Part shown: in pieces, positions 7,941 to 15,650 of the stretch
How the letters are laid out: the number at the start of each line of letters is the position of its first letter
How positions within the stretch are numbered: position 1 is the stretch's first letter
Source of the DNA: Clostridia bacterium
Lineage (GTDB): Bacteria; Bacillota; Clostridia; Oscillospirales; Acutalibacteraceae
DNA length: 16,763 bases
Reading direction: 5' to 3'
NCBI GenBank assembly: GCA_024404065.1
Contig: JAKSQR010000019.1
Span: forward strand, 1-16,763
Program-made: the position numbers and the translations under genes
The notes under the pieces: model-generated
Database searches by the model: none
What the model saw: the letters and a program-made list of their open reading frames with translations, nothing else
Told to the model about the DNA's origin: nothing

Positions 7941-9176
7941 TTATTCTCTTACCTTTCTGAGATATGCACCTGCAGGAATATCTGCATCGCAATCAAAGGA
8001 AAATGAGCTCATTGGGTTAGGTGCGCTTTCCACACTTTCTCCCTTTGAGTTTTTAAGATTTTTAACGGTGATGGTAATTGGCTTTTCGCCTTTAATAAGT
8101 GCCTCAAGCTCATCGCCCTCAAAAAATCTGTTGCGCTGAGAGAGATAAATTACACCATCCTCACACTTTTCTACTATGCCTGCAACATCCCACTCACGCA
8201 CATAACCACCATCATAGTAGATGTTGGCGTCATCCATAGGATTTGTGAAATAAAAGCCTGTGCAATACTGTCTGTTGCTTGCCTTAATCGGCTCCTGACG
8301 AAGCCACTCAGGAATTTTATAAAGAGGGTCAAAACCACTCTTTACAAAGCCATCAATAGCACATCTGTAAGCATTTACTGAGGCTGCAGTATAGTAAGCA
8401 GATTTTGCTCTGCCCTCAATCTTAAAGCTGTTTATACCTGCTGCATAAAGCTCAGGAATATGCTCAAGCATACACATATCACGGGAATTGAAAAGATATG
8501 TGCCGCTGTTATCCTGCTCAATGGGAATGTAAAGACCGGGTCTTTTTTCTTCCATAACGGCATAATTCCATCTGCAGGGCTGAGCGCAATCTCCCCTGTT
8601 TGAATCTCTGCCTGTAAGGTAGTTGGAAAGCAGACATCTGCCACTGAATGAAACGCACATTGCACCATGTACAAAGCTTTCTATTTCAAGGTCTTTGGGG
8701 CATTTTGCCCTGATACCTGCAATCTCCTCAAGGCTTAACTCACGGGCAGTTACAACACGCTTTGCACCTAAGTTATAAAACTCTGTTGCGGCAGCATAGT
8801 TAGTAACACCTGCCTGTGTGGAAATATGAATTTCAGCCTCCGGCCAATGCTTTTTAATAGTAAACATTACACCTAAATCAGTAACGATAAAGGCGTCAAT
8901 TCCTGCGTCCTTTGCATACTCTACAAAGGCAGGCAGATTATCAATCTCATTATTGCGTGGTACAGTATTGCAGGTAAGATATACCTTTACTCCCCTTGCG
9001 TGTGCATACTCACAGGCGTTTCTGAGGGCGTCACCACCAAAGGTGGCAACCGCAGTCCTCATTCCATACCTGTCAGAGCCAAGATATACTGCATCTGCAC
9101 CGTATTCAATTGCTGTATGCAGCCTTTCTTCATCCCCTACGGGGGCAAGAAGCTCAGGCACTGGATAAATACTCAT
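7941..9176 (-). CDS. U32 peptidase-family protein, probable tRNA uridine-34 hydroxylation protein (TrhP-like)
   Basis: A 411-residue U32 family protein. The N-terminal ELLAPVGDEERLHTAIEYGA and DAVYLG segments form the start of the TIM-barrel typical of the family. The family signature ESFVHGAMCVSFSGRC is at 166-181. Four cysteines, C174, C181, C197 and C201, form the cluster that in UbiU/V, RlhA and TrhP relatives holds an iron-sulfur centre. Members called collagenases by older annotation are now known in several cases to be prephenate-dependent RNA or ubiquinone hydroxylases. Its place directly after mltG resembles Bacillus yrrL-yrrM-yrrN-yrrO, where YrrN/YrrO are the TrhP proteins making 5-hydroxyuridine at tRNA position 34. 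No methyltransferase (yrrM/trmR) lies between them here. The start is ATG 9176 after GGAG. RNA modification is favoured over proteolysis, but that is inference from family and context. Confidence 0.82.
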   Translation of the reverse strand: MSIYPVPELLAPVGDEERLHTAIEYGADAVYLGSDRYGMRTAVATFGGDALRNACEYAHARGVKVYLTCNTVPRNNEIDNLPAFVEYAKDAGIDAFIVTDLGVMFTIKKHWPEAEIHISTQAGVTNYAAATEFYNLGAKRVVTARELSLEEIAGIRAKCPKDLEIESFVHGAMCVSFSGRCLLSNYLTGRDSNRGDCAQPCRWNYAVMEEKRPGLYIPIEQDNSGTYLFNSRDMCMLEHIPELYAAGINSFKIEGRAKSAYYTAASVNAYRCAIDGFVKSGFDPLYKIPEWLRQEPIKASNRQYCTGFYFTNPMDDANIYYDGGYVREWDVAGIVEKCEDGVIYLSQRNRFFEGDELEALIKGEKPITITVKNLKNSKGESVESAPNPMSSFSFDCDADIPAGAYLRKVRE

Positions 9177-9188
9177 ATATATCTCCGA

Positions 9189-10670
9189 TTATTTGCTGTT
9201 TGCTCTGAGAACCTCATTGGCATTTGCATCATGCTCAGCCTGAGTTCTGGCAAGATAGATTTTACCGTGCTTATCGTGACGGAAGAAATAATAGTTGGTT
9301 TCGTTTGGATAAAGAGCAGCATTGATTGCATCATCACCTGGGTTACAGATAGGTCCGGGAGGGAGTCCCTGATTATTGTAGGTGTTATATTTCTGCATAT
9401 AAATTGCTGCTTCAGTTGGGCCTACATTAGGTGAAACGTATGTCTTTATGTAGGTTTCGGTAGAGTCACAACCAAGTGTGGGCCATGATGCGGGGTGTGA
9501 AAGTCTGTTATGAATAACAGAAGAAATATCCTTCATCTGGTCTTTATTGGCAGCCTCTCTCTGAATAATAGAAGCAATTGTAAGAATTTCATCCATTGAG
9601 TAGCCAAGCTTATCTGCCTGCTCCTGATACTCATCAGTCCACATTTTTTCACTTTCCTCAAGCAACTTTCTGATAACGCTGTTGGGGTCGCTGTCAACAT
9701 AAAACTCATAAGTATTGGGGTAAAGATAGCCCTCAAGCTTGAGTGTACGGGATTTATTATCAGGAATAGCCTTAAAGAAGCTATACTCAAACTTTGTGCC
9801 TGTAAGTGAAGAAATAAGCTTTTGCTTTTTACAAACGCCGAATTTATCAAGGCGCTCAAAAATCTGATAACAGGTAAGACCTTCAGGGATAGAAACAAGT
9901 GTGGTTTCCTTACCAATCTGAGTATCCTTGAATTTGGAAAGATAAGCTTCAAAGCCATCCTGCTTGTTTAAGTCGTATCTGCCGCTGAGGTAAACAGGCT
10001 CCTCAACGTTAGTCTTATTTCTGTTTTTAAGAGTGGTTTCCAATGTGTAGAAAAGCTTACAAAACCACTTTTGCTTAATAAGTCCGTTATCAGAAAGCAA
10101 ATCAATAATTTCACTTGTGCTTGAATCAGGCTCAACTGTAACGGTTACAGTTTCATCTTTTCTGCTTAAAGGTATAATATCGTTGATGCAGGAAATGCCA
10201 AGAAGAGATACACCTGCTGTAAGAATAACAAGCACAACAAGGTACCATACAAGAGAGCCTACGCTTGATTTCTGCTTTTTAGAGGCATTCTTTACAGGTT
10301 TAGGTGTGCCTGCAGTCTGCTGAACGGCAGGCTTTACAGGCTTTACATTGGAGAAGTAAATTTCGCCCTTATACTGAAGCTGAGAATCCTCAATTTCTTT
10401 ATACTCATCATTTTCGTCATCAATATGCACCTCAAAGGCAGGCTTATTATTGAAGGATGGTATAGCAGGCTCAGTATTTGCACGTATTTCGTCAAGCTCA
10501 TCAGGTGCAAGGTAATCCTCATCTGATATTGTAACCTTAAAGCTCCTTCTGCTGTTTTCAGCAGGCTGAACAGGTCTGGGCTGAGGGTCGGGCGGTATTA
10601 AGCTTCTGTGTTCTTCTTCAGCTTCAAAATCAACCGGCACAAACTTGCCGGGGTCAAAATCATCAGACAT
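9189..10670 (-). CDS. mltG: Endolytic murein transglycosylase MltG (YceG-like)
   Basis: Inner-membrane enzyme that cuts nascent peptidoglycan glycan strands and is thought to set strand length. From ATG 10670 the product has 493 residues. First comes a long, acidic, proline-containing cytoplasmic part (about 1-136, ending in a Lys-rich stretch). A single membrane helix follows at about 137-161, then an extracellular LysM-like segment (about 175-230) and the YceG domain. The catalytic Glu372 lies in ASIIQREA, followed by the conserved SVIHNRL and the YNTYNNQGLPPGPICNPG active-site loop. I prefer ATG 10670 over GTG 10679 because the GTG overlaps the AGGAGG ribosome site while the ATG is 8 nt after it. 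It overlaps the folate gene by 8 nt and is 12 nt ahead of the U32 gene. Confidence 0.93.
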   Translation of the reverse strand: MSDDFDPGKFVPVDFEAEEEHRSLIPPDPQPRPVQPAENSRRSFKVTISDEDYLAPDELDEIRANTEPAIPSFNNKPAFEVHIDDENDEYKEIEDSQLQYKGEIYFSNVKPVKPAVQQTAGTPKPVKNASKKQKSSVGSLVWYLVVLVILTAGVSLLGISCINDIIPLSRKDETVTVTVEPDSSTSEIIDLLSDNGLIKQKWFCKLFYTLETTLKNRNKTNVEEPVYLSGRYDLNKQDGFEAYLSKFKDTQIGKETTLVSIPEGLTCYQIFERLDKFGVCKKQKLISSLTGTKFEYSFFKAIPDNKSRTLKLEGYLYPNTYEFYVDSDPNSVIRKLLEESEKMWTDEYQEQADKLGYSMDEILTIASIIQREAANKDQMKDISSVIHNRLSHPASWPTLGCDSTETYIKTYVSPNVGPTEAAIYMQKYNTYNNQGLPPGPICNPGDDAINAALYPNETNYYFFRHDKHGKIYLARTQAEHDANANEVLRANSK

Positions 10671-11229
10671 CAAGCACACCTCCTAATGATTTTTTATCTG
10701 TAATACAAAGATTCATTTTTATATCAGTTTCCTCTGTGGGAAGCATATCGCTTAAACATTTATCAAAGCAAACACAAATAGTTTTAACCTCTTTGTGGCT
10801 ACTTAAAAACCTATCGTAAAATCCCCCGCCGTAGCCTATACGATTAAGTGATTTATCACAGGAAAGGCAAGGCACAATACAAAGGGAATTTTCAAAATTT
10901 TCAATAAACTTTGCACCTTTCGGAGCAGTAGGGATATTATACTCGCCCGGCACTAATTCCTCTAAAGAATTGATAACCGCAAAGTGCATTTCTTTGCCAT
11001 CAATTACAGGTATAGCAACGGTTTTCCCATCATTAAAAGCGCCTGAAATAAGAGGCAGAGTATTAACCTCGCTGCCTATGGGAATAAACACAAGCAGCTT
11101 ATCTGCACCCGAATATAAATCAGTTTTGCCGATTGAATCAGTTATATTTTTACTGAGCTCAATTCTCTCATTTTCGGGTATAGAATCCCTTATAGATTTA
11201 TAAAATTTTCTTGTTTCTTTCTTATCCAT
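10663..11229 (-). CDS. 5-formyltetrahydrofolate cyclo-ligase
   Basis: ATP-dependent enzyme (methenyltetrahydrofolate synthetase) that returns 5-formyl-THF to 5,10-methenyl-THF and so recycles one-carbon folate. The 188 residues are normal for the family. The nucleotide/folate motif IGYGGGFYDRFLS is at 131-143, the basic N-terminus carries K and R residues for ATP phosphate contact, and IGSEVNT with E54 matches the substrate loop. The ATG shares one base with the stop codon of the DJ-1 gene (TAATG). No convincing Shine-Dalgarno is visible ahead of it, so translation probably depends on termination-reinitiation. It overlaps mltG by 8 nt. Confidence 0.92.
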   Translation of the reverse strand: MDKKETRKFYKSIRDSIPENERIELSKNITDSIGKTDLYSGADKLLVFIPIGSEVNTLPLISGAFNDGKTVAIPVIDGKEMHFAVINSLEELVPGEYNIPTAPKGAKFIENFENSLCIVPCLSCDKSLNRIGYGGGFYDRFLSSHKEVKTICVCFDKCLSDMLPTEETDIKMNLCITDKKSLGGVLDV

Positions 11230-11768
11230 TATGAGTACTGAAGTGTTGCTTTAAGCTCATTTGCAGTAGCTTCATCCTTAAAATATTTAACGATTTCAAG
11301 GCCAAAATTTATAGCACTGCCCATACCTCTTGCGGTAATAATATTGCCATCAGTAACATAATATTTTTCGCTGATTATGGCACCTTCAAGGTCACCTTCA
11401 AAACCGGGGAAGCAGGTTGCCTCTTTACCTTTAAGAAGACCCTTTACGCCTAAAATCATAGGCGCTGCACAGATAGCTGAAACAAGCTTACCCTGTGAGT
11501 AGCAAAAATCAATTGCCTTATTTACATGGTCATCTGCAAGCAGATTTTTAGTGCCCGGCATACCACCGGGAAGAATAACGCCATCAAGACCTGTGAATGT
11601 AGCCTCATCAGTATCAATATCACATCTTACAGTAACACCGTGTGCGCCTGTAATATTCTTTGAGCCTACGCCAACAGTTTCAATATCAATTTTTGCTCTT
11701 CTTATAACATCAAGTGTTGCTATAGCTTCAACCTCTTCAAAGCCATCTGCAAGAAACATATAAAGCAT
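11229..11768 (-). CDS. DJ-1/PfpI family protein
   Basis: A 179-residue class I glutamine-amidotransferase-like protein of the DJ-1 clade. The nucleophile-elbow cysteine is C100 in SAICAAPMILG. E14 in the DGFEEVEAI segment corresponds to human DJ-1 Glu18, which contacts the reactive cysteine. VILPGGMPGT at 64-73 is the family oxyanion-loop region, and the C-terminal ITARGMGSAINFGLEIV is also conserved. Clade members are described as redox sensors, chaperones, glyoxalases or deglycases, and the sequence does not decide between them. It is not ThiJ or a protease by itself. AGAGGT lies 7 nt ahead of the ATG. The operon position between nucleotide kinase and folate recycling genes hints at metabolite repair, which is inference. 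Confidence 0.9.
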   Translation of the reverse strand: MLYMFLADGFEEVEAIATLDVIRRAKIDIETVGVGSKNITGAHGVTVRCDIDTDEATFTGLDGVILPGGMPGTKNLLADDHVNKAIDFCYSQGKLVSAICAAPMILGVKGLLKGKEATCFPGFEGDLEGAIISEKYYVTDGNIITARGMGSAINFGLEIVKYFKDEATANELKATLQYS

Positions 11769-11778
11769 AATTTACCTC

Positions 11779-12444
11779 TTATAAAACTTTTTTAACTGCC
11801 TCATAAACCTTCTGATTTATCTCCTCAGGGGTAAGAGGCTCACCATTCTCTGCACAGCTGATTTTAACCCAGCCAAGCTTCTGGCAGGCATAGTCAGCAG
11901 CCACACGGCACTGTGAAAGGTAATCTGTATTCTTTTCGTGAATATCCTTTTTATTTTCATCTCCACTATAACGGGAGGTCATAAGCTTCTGTGAAACCTC
12001 TACGGGCATATCAAGGTAAATTACTGCATCGGGGGCAGGTATACCAAGCTTGTTATATTCGTAATCCTCAAGCCATTCGAGGTATGAATCCCAGTCTTTT
12101 CTTTCAGTTTTGGTAAGCTGATGATAGGCATTGGAGGTAGTGTATCGGTCTGCAAGGATTACCCCGCCATCAAGGTACTTTTCTTTCCAGTAGCAATGAT
12201 AGCTTACATAGCGGTCAACAGCATAGAATGATGATGCGGCAAAAGCATTTACATCTTCGGGCTTATCACCGAATCTGCCGGCAAGATACTGCTTTACAAG
12301 TATGCAGGCATCGTCATCATAATTTGGAAGCTTAATATAGTGAACATTGAGGTTTTCGCCCTGAAGTTTTGCCTCAAGAAGCTTTTCCTGTGTGGATTTA
12401 CCTGAGCCGTCAAGACCCTCAATAACAATCAATTTACCTTTCAT
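11779..12444 (-). CDS. tmk: Thymidylate kinase-like nucleoside monophosphate kinase
   Basis: P-loop kinase that would phosphorylate dTMP to dTDP for DNA synthesis. The 221 residues from ATG 12444 show Walker A GLDGSGKST at 10-18, the DRY motif (99-101) in ADRYTTSNAYHQ, IYLDMPVEV near 142-150, and a Lys-rich lid (about 157-174, RYSGDENKKDIHEKN) as in bacterial type II enzymes. In-frame starts exist at 12471 and 12456, but only ATG 12444 has a ribosome site (GGAG, 6 nt away), and the promoter places the transcript start near 12478. It is first in a leftward operon. The sequence around the catalytic core is somewhat divergent, so a broader deoxynucleoside kinase role remains possible, and a classical tmk may exist elsewhere in the genome. 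Confidence 0.82.
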   Translation of the reverse strand: MKGKLIVIEGLDGSGKSTQEKLLEAKLQGENLNVHYIKLPNYDDDACILVKQYLAGRFGDKPEDVNAFAASSFYAVDRYVSYHCYWKEKYLDGGVILADRYTTSNAYHQLTKTERKDWDSYLEWLEDYEYNKLGIPAPDAVIYLDMPVEVSQKLMTSRYSGDENKKDIHEKNTDYLSQCRVAADYACQKLGWVKISCAENGEPLTPEEINQKVYEAVKKVL

Positions 12445-12484
12445 AGCCAACTCCATCGCATTATATTGCATTTTAATTCAGTTT

Positions 12485-12513
12485 ATTATACCAAATGTTG
12501 TGTTGGATTTCAA
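12485..12513 (-). promoter_or_regulatory. Promoter of the tmk-DJ-1-folate-mltG-U32 operon
   Basis: Minus strand: -35 TTGAAA (12508-12513), 17-nt spacer, perfect -10 TATAAT (12485-12490). The expected start is near 12478, about 34 nt before the chosen tmk ATG. It is divergent from the proS promoter; the two -35 elements are 43 nt apart. Confidence 0.8.
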
Positions 12514-12556
12514 GATATAATGTTATTAAATCAAAGATATTTATAAAATAATATTA

Positions 12557-12585
12557 TTGACAATTATTGGCTAATCTATTAAAAT
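12557..12585 (+). promoter_or_regulatory. Promoter of proS-lipase operon
   Basis: Plus strand: -35 TTGACA (12557-12562, perfect), 17-nt spacer, -10 TAAAAT (12580-12585, one mismatch). The start would be near 12592, leaving a leader of about 29 nt. That is too short for a T-box riboswitch, so tRNA-sensing control of proS is not expected here. Confidence 0.78.
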
Positions 12586-12620
12586 ATTTATTCATAAAAT
12601 AATTATTGAGGTACACTGAA

Positions 12621-14345
12621 ATGAAAATTGATAAACTTTGCGGTGAAAGATTCAAAGAAAAGCCCTCAGACTGTGTCATCGACTCCCATGCACTTATGGT
12701 AAGAGGCGGTTACATGAAGGGTGTTGCTAACGGTATATACTCAAACTATATGCCCCTTCGCCGTATTACAAGAAAGATTGAAAATATTATCCGTGAAGAG
12801 ATGGATGCTATTGACGGTCAGGAAGTTATGTTCCCCGTTGTTATGCCCGCTTCTCTCTGGAGTGAATCCGGCCGTTACGAAAGCATAGGCAGTGAAATGG
12901 CAAGATTTGAGGACAGAAACGGCACACCTATGGTGCTTGGTATGACTCATGAGGAAGCTGCAGTTCACCTTGTAAGAGAATATGCAAACTCCTACACAAA
13001 GTACCCATTTATGATTTATCAGGTACAGACTAAATTCCGTGATGAGGGCAGACCCAGAGCAGGTCTTATCAGAGTAAGAGAGTTTACTATGAAGGACGCT
13101 TACTCATTCCACACCTCTCAGGAAGATTTAGAGAGATACTACGCAATCTGCTATGATGCTTATAACAGAATCTTTGCAAGATGCGGTGTGCCTGAGGTTA
13201 TCACAGTACAGAGTGACTCTGGTATGATGGGTGGCAGCATCAGCCACGAATATATGCTTCTTACACCAATCGGTGAAGATACACTTGCTATTTGTAACGA
13301 TTGTGATTACAGAGCAAATATGGAAGCTGCTGACAGCATTATAAATAACGTATGTGAGGGCGAAGATGCTCCCCTTCAGGAAGTACATACACCTGACATT
13401 CACACTATTGAGGATATTTGCGAATTTCTTAAAACTCCCCTTGAGGAGAGCTGTAAGGCAGTAGTTTACCAGAAGAATATGACTGATGAATATGTTGTAG
13501 TATTTATCAGAGGCGACCTTGATGTAAACGAAACAAAGCTTACAAACTACATTAAAGAAGAAATCCATCCTGGCGAAATCGTTGATGGCTGCGGTCTTTT
13601 TGCAGGCTTTATTGGTCCTGTTGGTATGGACAGAGAGAAATTCACTGTAATATTTGATAAATCACTTGAAAACACACACAATCTTTCCTGCGGTGCAAAC
13701 AAAATGGATTACCACTATACAGGCTTAAAGATTACCCGTGATGTTGGTGATGTTGAATTTGTAGATGTTGCAAAGATTAAGGAAGGCGGCATCTGCCCCA
13801 AGTGCGGCAAGCCCTCCATTAAGCTATCAAGAGGTATTGAGGTTGGTAATATATTCCAGCTTGGTACAAAATACACAAAGAGCATGGGTATGCAGTACCT
13901 TGACAGTGAAGGTAACCTTCAGTACCCCATTATGGGCTGTTATGGTATAGGTGTTGGCAGACTTGCTGCATCAGTATGTGAAGCACATCATGACGATTAC
14001 GGTCCTATCTGGCCCATCAGCATTGCACCCTGGCACGTTGAGCTTTGCTGCTTAAGAGCAGACGACGAAGAGTGCAAGGGCATAAGCGATAAGCTCTATG
14101 ATGAGATGATGGCTGACAGAATGGAAGTTCTTTATGATGACAGAAACATCAGACCCGGTGCTATGTTCTCAGATGCTGACCTTATCGGTGCTCCCATAAG
14201 AGTAGTTGTAAGCCCCAGAAACCTTAAGGAAGGCGTATGCGAGGTTGTTTCAAGAGATAAGACATTAAACGAAAAAGTTCCTGTAGAAAACGTTATTGCT
14301 TTTGTTAAGGAAGAAATTGCAAAAAGACTTGCAGAGTGCAAATAA
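12621..14345 (+). CDS. proS: Prolyl-tRNA synthetase (bacterial type)
   Basis: Class II aminoacyl-tRNA synthetase that charges tRNA-Pro. The 574-residue length fits the bacterial form, which has an editing insertion between motifs 2 and 3. Motif 1 surrounds MFPVVMPAS (70-78). TMTHEE-like GMTHEE is at 107-112. Motif 2 runs FRDEGRPRAG to FTMKDAYSF (139-163), and motif 3 is GIGVGRL at 442-448. The INS/YbaK-like editing region lies at about 235-385. Two CxxC pairs, C225/C228 and C392/C395, flank the insertion and probably bind zinc. I chose ATG 12621, 8 nt after GAGGT, over an in-frame TTG at 12606 that has no ribosome site. The lipase gene follows by 19 nt. Confidence 0.96.
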   Translation: MKIDKLCGERFKEKPSDCVIDSHALMVRGGYMKGVANGIYSNYMPLRRITRKIENIIREEMDAIDGQEVMFPVVMPASLWSESGRYESIGSEMARFEDRNGTPMVLGMTHEEAAVHLVREYANSYTKYPFMIYQVQTKFRDEGRPRAGLIRVREFTMKDAYSFHTSQEDLERYYAICYDAYNRIFARCGVPEVITVQSDSGMMGGSISHEYMLLTPIGEDTLAICNDCDYRANMEAADSIINNVCEGEDAPLQEVHTPDIHTIEDICEFLKTPLEESCKAVVYQKNMTDEYVVVFIRGDLDVNETKLTNYIKEEIHPGEIVDGCGLFAGFIGPVGMDREKFTVIFDKSLENTHNLSCGANKMDYHYTGLKITRDVGDVEFVDVAKIKEGGICPKCGKPSIKLSRGIEVGNIFQLGTKYTKSMGMQYLDSEGNLQYPIMGCYGIGVGRLAASVCEAHHDDYGPIWPISIAPWHVELCCLRADDEECKGISDKLYDEMMADRMEVLYDDRNIRPGAMFSDADLIGAPIRVVVSPRNLKEGVCEVVSRDKTLNEKVPVENVIAFVKEEIAKRLAECK

Positions 14346-14364
14346 TTTGTAACGGAGTTTTATT

Positions 14365-15549
14365 ATGAATAACACTTATCCATATATCTTTGTACACGGT
14401 CTTAACGGCTGGGGTCAGGACGAAGGTCTTGACAGGCTTGTACCCTACTTTGGTGCAACTACTGGCGGTCTTATTGAGTTCCTTCGCAATAAACGATATG
14501 ACTGCTTTTCAGCAAGTGTTGGTCCCTTTTCAAGCTGTTGGGACAGAGCCTGTGAGCTTTATGCTCAGATAACAGGACAAAGAGTTGACTACGGTGAGGC
14601 TCACTCAAAGAAGTATCACCATAAAAGATACGGCAGAAATTACAGCGTACCCCTTATAAAAAATTGGGGTCAGCTTGATGCAAATGGTAAAATTCAGAAG
14701 GTACATCTTATAGGTCACTCCTTTGGCGGTACTACTATAAGACTAATGGTACATCTGCTTATGAATGGCTCACCTGAGGAGCAGGCAGCTACTACTGACG
14801 GCTCAATTTCAGAGCTTTTTACAGGTGGTAAAGAAGATTGGGTACATTCAGTTGTTACCATTTGTACACCACACAACAGCTCTACAACATATTACTTTGC
14901 AAAGGATTTCCATTTGTTTAATCCTATTCAGGTAGTAAGTGCAATTTATGCAGGTGCCCTTGGCCGTACAAAGCTTAACGGCAAGGTTGTTGACTTCCAC
15001 ATGGAGCAGTTTGGTCTTACAAATATTCCTGGTCAGAAAACTGCTGACAGCTTTGTAAACAGCGTTAAAAACTATATGGATAACTATGAGGACAGCTGCC
15101 TTACAGACCTTACACCCTACGGCGCAAAGAAGATAAATGATATGATTGAAACAAGCCCCAATATCTATTATTTTTCTTATCCATTCAGCACATCTCTTAA
15201 AGACTCTGTAACAGGTAAAGTAGTACCAAGGCTCACCACCAACCCCATAATCGTACCTATCTCCTGGTATATGGGCCTTCATAAGCCATTTACCGATGAG
15301 TTTACAGGTGAATATTACGACGAAAAATGGCAGCCTAATGATTCACTTGTAAATACCATTTCAGCTACATACCCATTTGACGAGGACCATGTAGAATATG
15401 AAAAAGGTATGAAGCTTAACACAGGTGTATGGCATGTAATGCCTGAAAGAGTTGGCGACCATGGTCAGGCAATAGGCTTATTCGCCAATAAGCACGACAC
15501 AAGAGATTTTTATAACGAAATCGCAGAGCTTCTTTTAAGCATAGAATAA
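14365..15549 (+). CDS. Family I.5-like lipase (alpha/beta hydrolase) without signal peptide
   Basis: A 394-residue esterase resembling the Geobacillus/Staphylococcus lipases, which hydrolyse ester bonds in acylglycerols. The chain opens directly with the oxyanion strand YPYIFVHGLNGWG. The nucleophile S119 lies in GHSFGG, the acid D326 in WQPNDSLVNTIS and the base H366 in GDHGQAIG. The zinc-site residues of Geobacillus lipase (D61, H81, H87, D238) appear to correspond to D60, H80, H86 and D248, and VDYGEAHSKKYHHKRYGR (74-91) is the typical surrounding segment. No signal peptide is present, and an in-frame TAA 12 nt upstream rules out a longer N-terminus, so the product should be cytosolic. ACGGAG precedes the ATG. 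It shares the proS transcript and ends before the terminator at 15568. The substrate is unknown. Confidence 0.85.
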   Translation: MNNTYPYIFVHGLNGWGQDEGLDRLVPYFGATTGGLIEFLRNKRYDCFSASVGPFSSCWDRACELYAQITGQRVDYGEAHSKKYHHKRYGRNYSVPLIKNWGQLDANGKIQKVHLIGHSFGGTTIRLMVHLLMNGSPEEQAATTDGSISELFTGGKEDWVHSVVTICTPHNSSTTYYFAKDFHLFNPIQVVSAIYAGALGRTKLNGKVVDFHMEQFGLTNIPGQKTADSFVNSVKNYMDNYEDSCLTDLTPYGAKKINDMIETSPNIYYFSYPFSTSLKDSVTGKVVPRLTTNPIIVPISWYMGLHKPFTDEFTGEYYDEKWQPNDSLVNTISATYPFDEDHVEYEKGMKLNTGVWHVMPERVGDHGQAIGLFANKHDTRDFYNEIAELLLSIE

Positions 15550-15559
15550 TTTAATAAGC

Positions 15560-15606
15560 ATAAGAAAACGGCACCGAAAATCGGTGCCGTAATTTTATTT
15601 GATTTT
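15560..15606. terminator. Bidirectional intrinsic terminator
   Basis: A 10-bp perfect stem ACGGCACCGA (15568-15577) / TCGGTGCCGT (15581-15590) with an AAA loop. Rightward it is followed by AATTTTATTTGATTTT and ends the proS-lipase transcript. Leftward it is followed by TTTTCTTAT and would end the minus-strand RNA starting near 16169. Confidence 0.9.
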
Positions 15607-15640
15607 GCAGGTGCTGAGCTACACAAACCTCAGTGCCTGT
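15607..15640 (+). other. Hairpin with G-U pairs, possible back-up terminator
   Basis: CAGGTGCTGAG (15608-15618) pairs with CTCAGTGCCTG (15629-15639) over 11 positions. Two of these pairs are G-U if read on the plus strand and C-A mismatches if read on the minus strand, and G15607/T15640 would add a third G-U. The tail is TTATTCATAAAT, only moderately U-rich. It could be a second rightward terminator, or on the minus strand a hairpin with a 2x2 internal loop near the 3' end of the proposed RNA. Confidence 0.5.
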
Positions 15641-15650
15641 TATTCATAAA

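Noticed and set aside
12545..12620. T-box riboswitch ahead of proS
   Set aside because: The promoter leaves only about 29 nt of leader, and no T-box sequence or antiterminator is visible.
13128..13568. Minus-strand open frame of 146 codons inside proS
   Set aside because: It is antisense to the proS insertion domain and has no ribosome site or family motif; it is a shadow frame.
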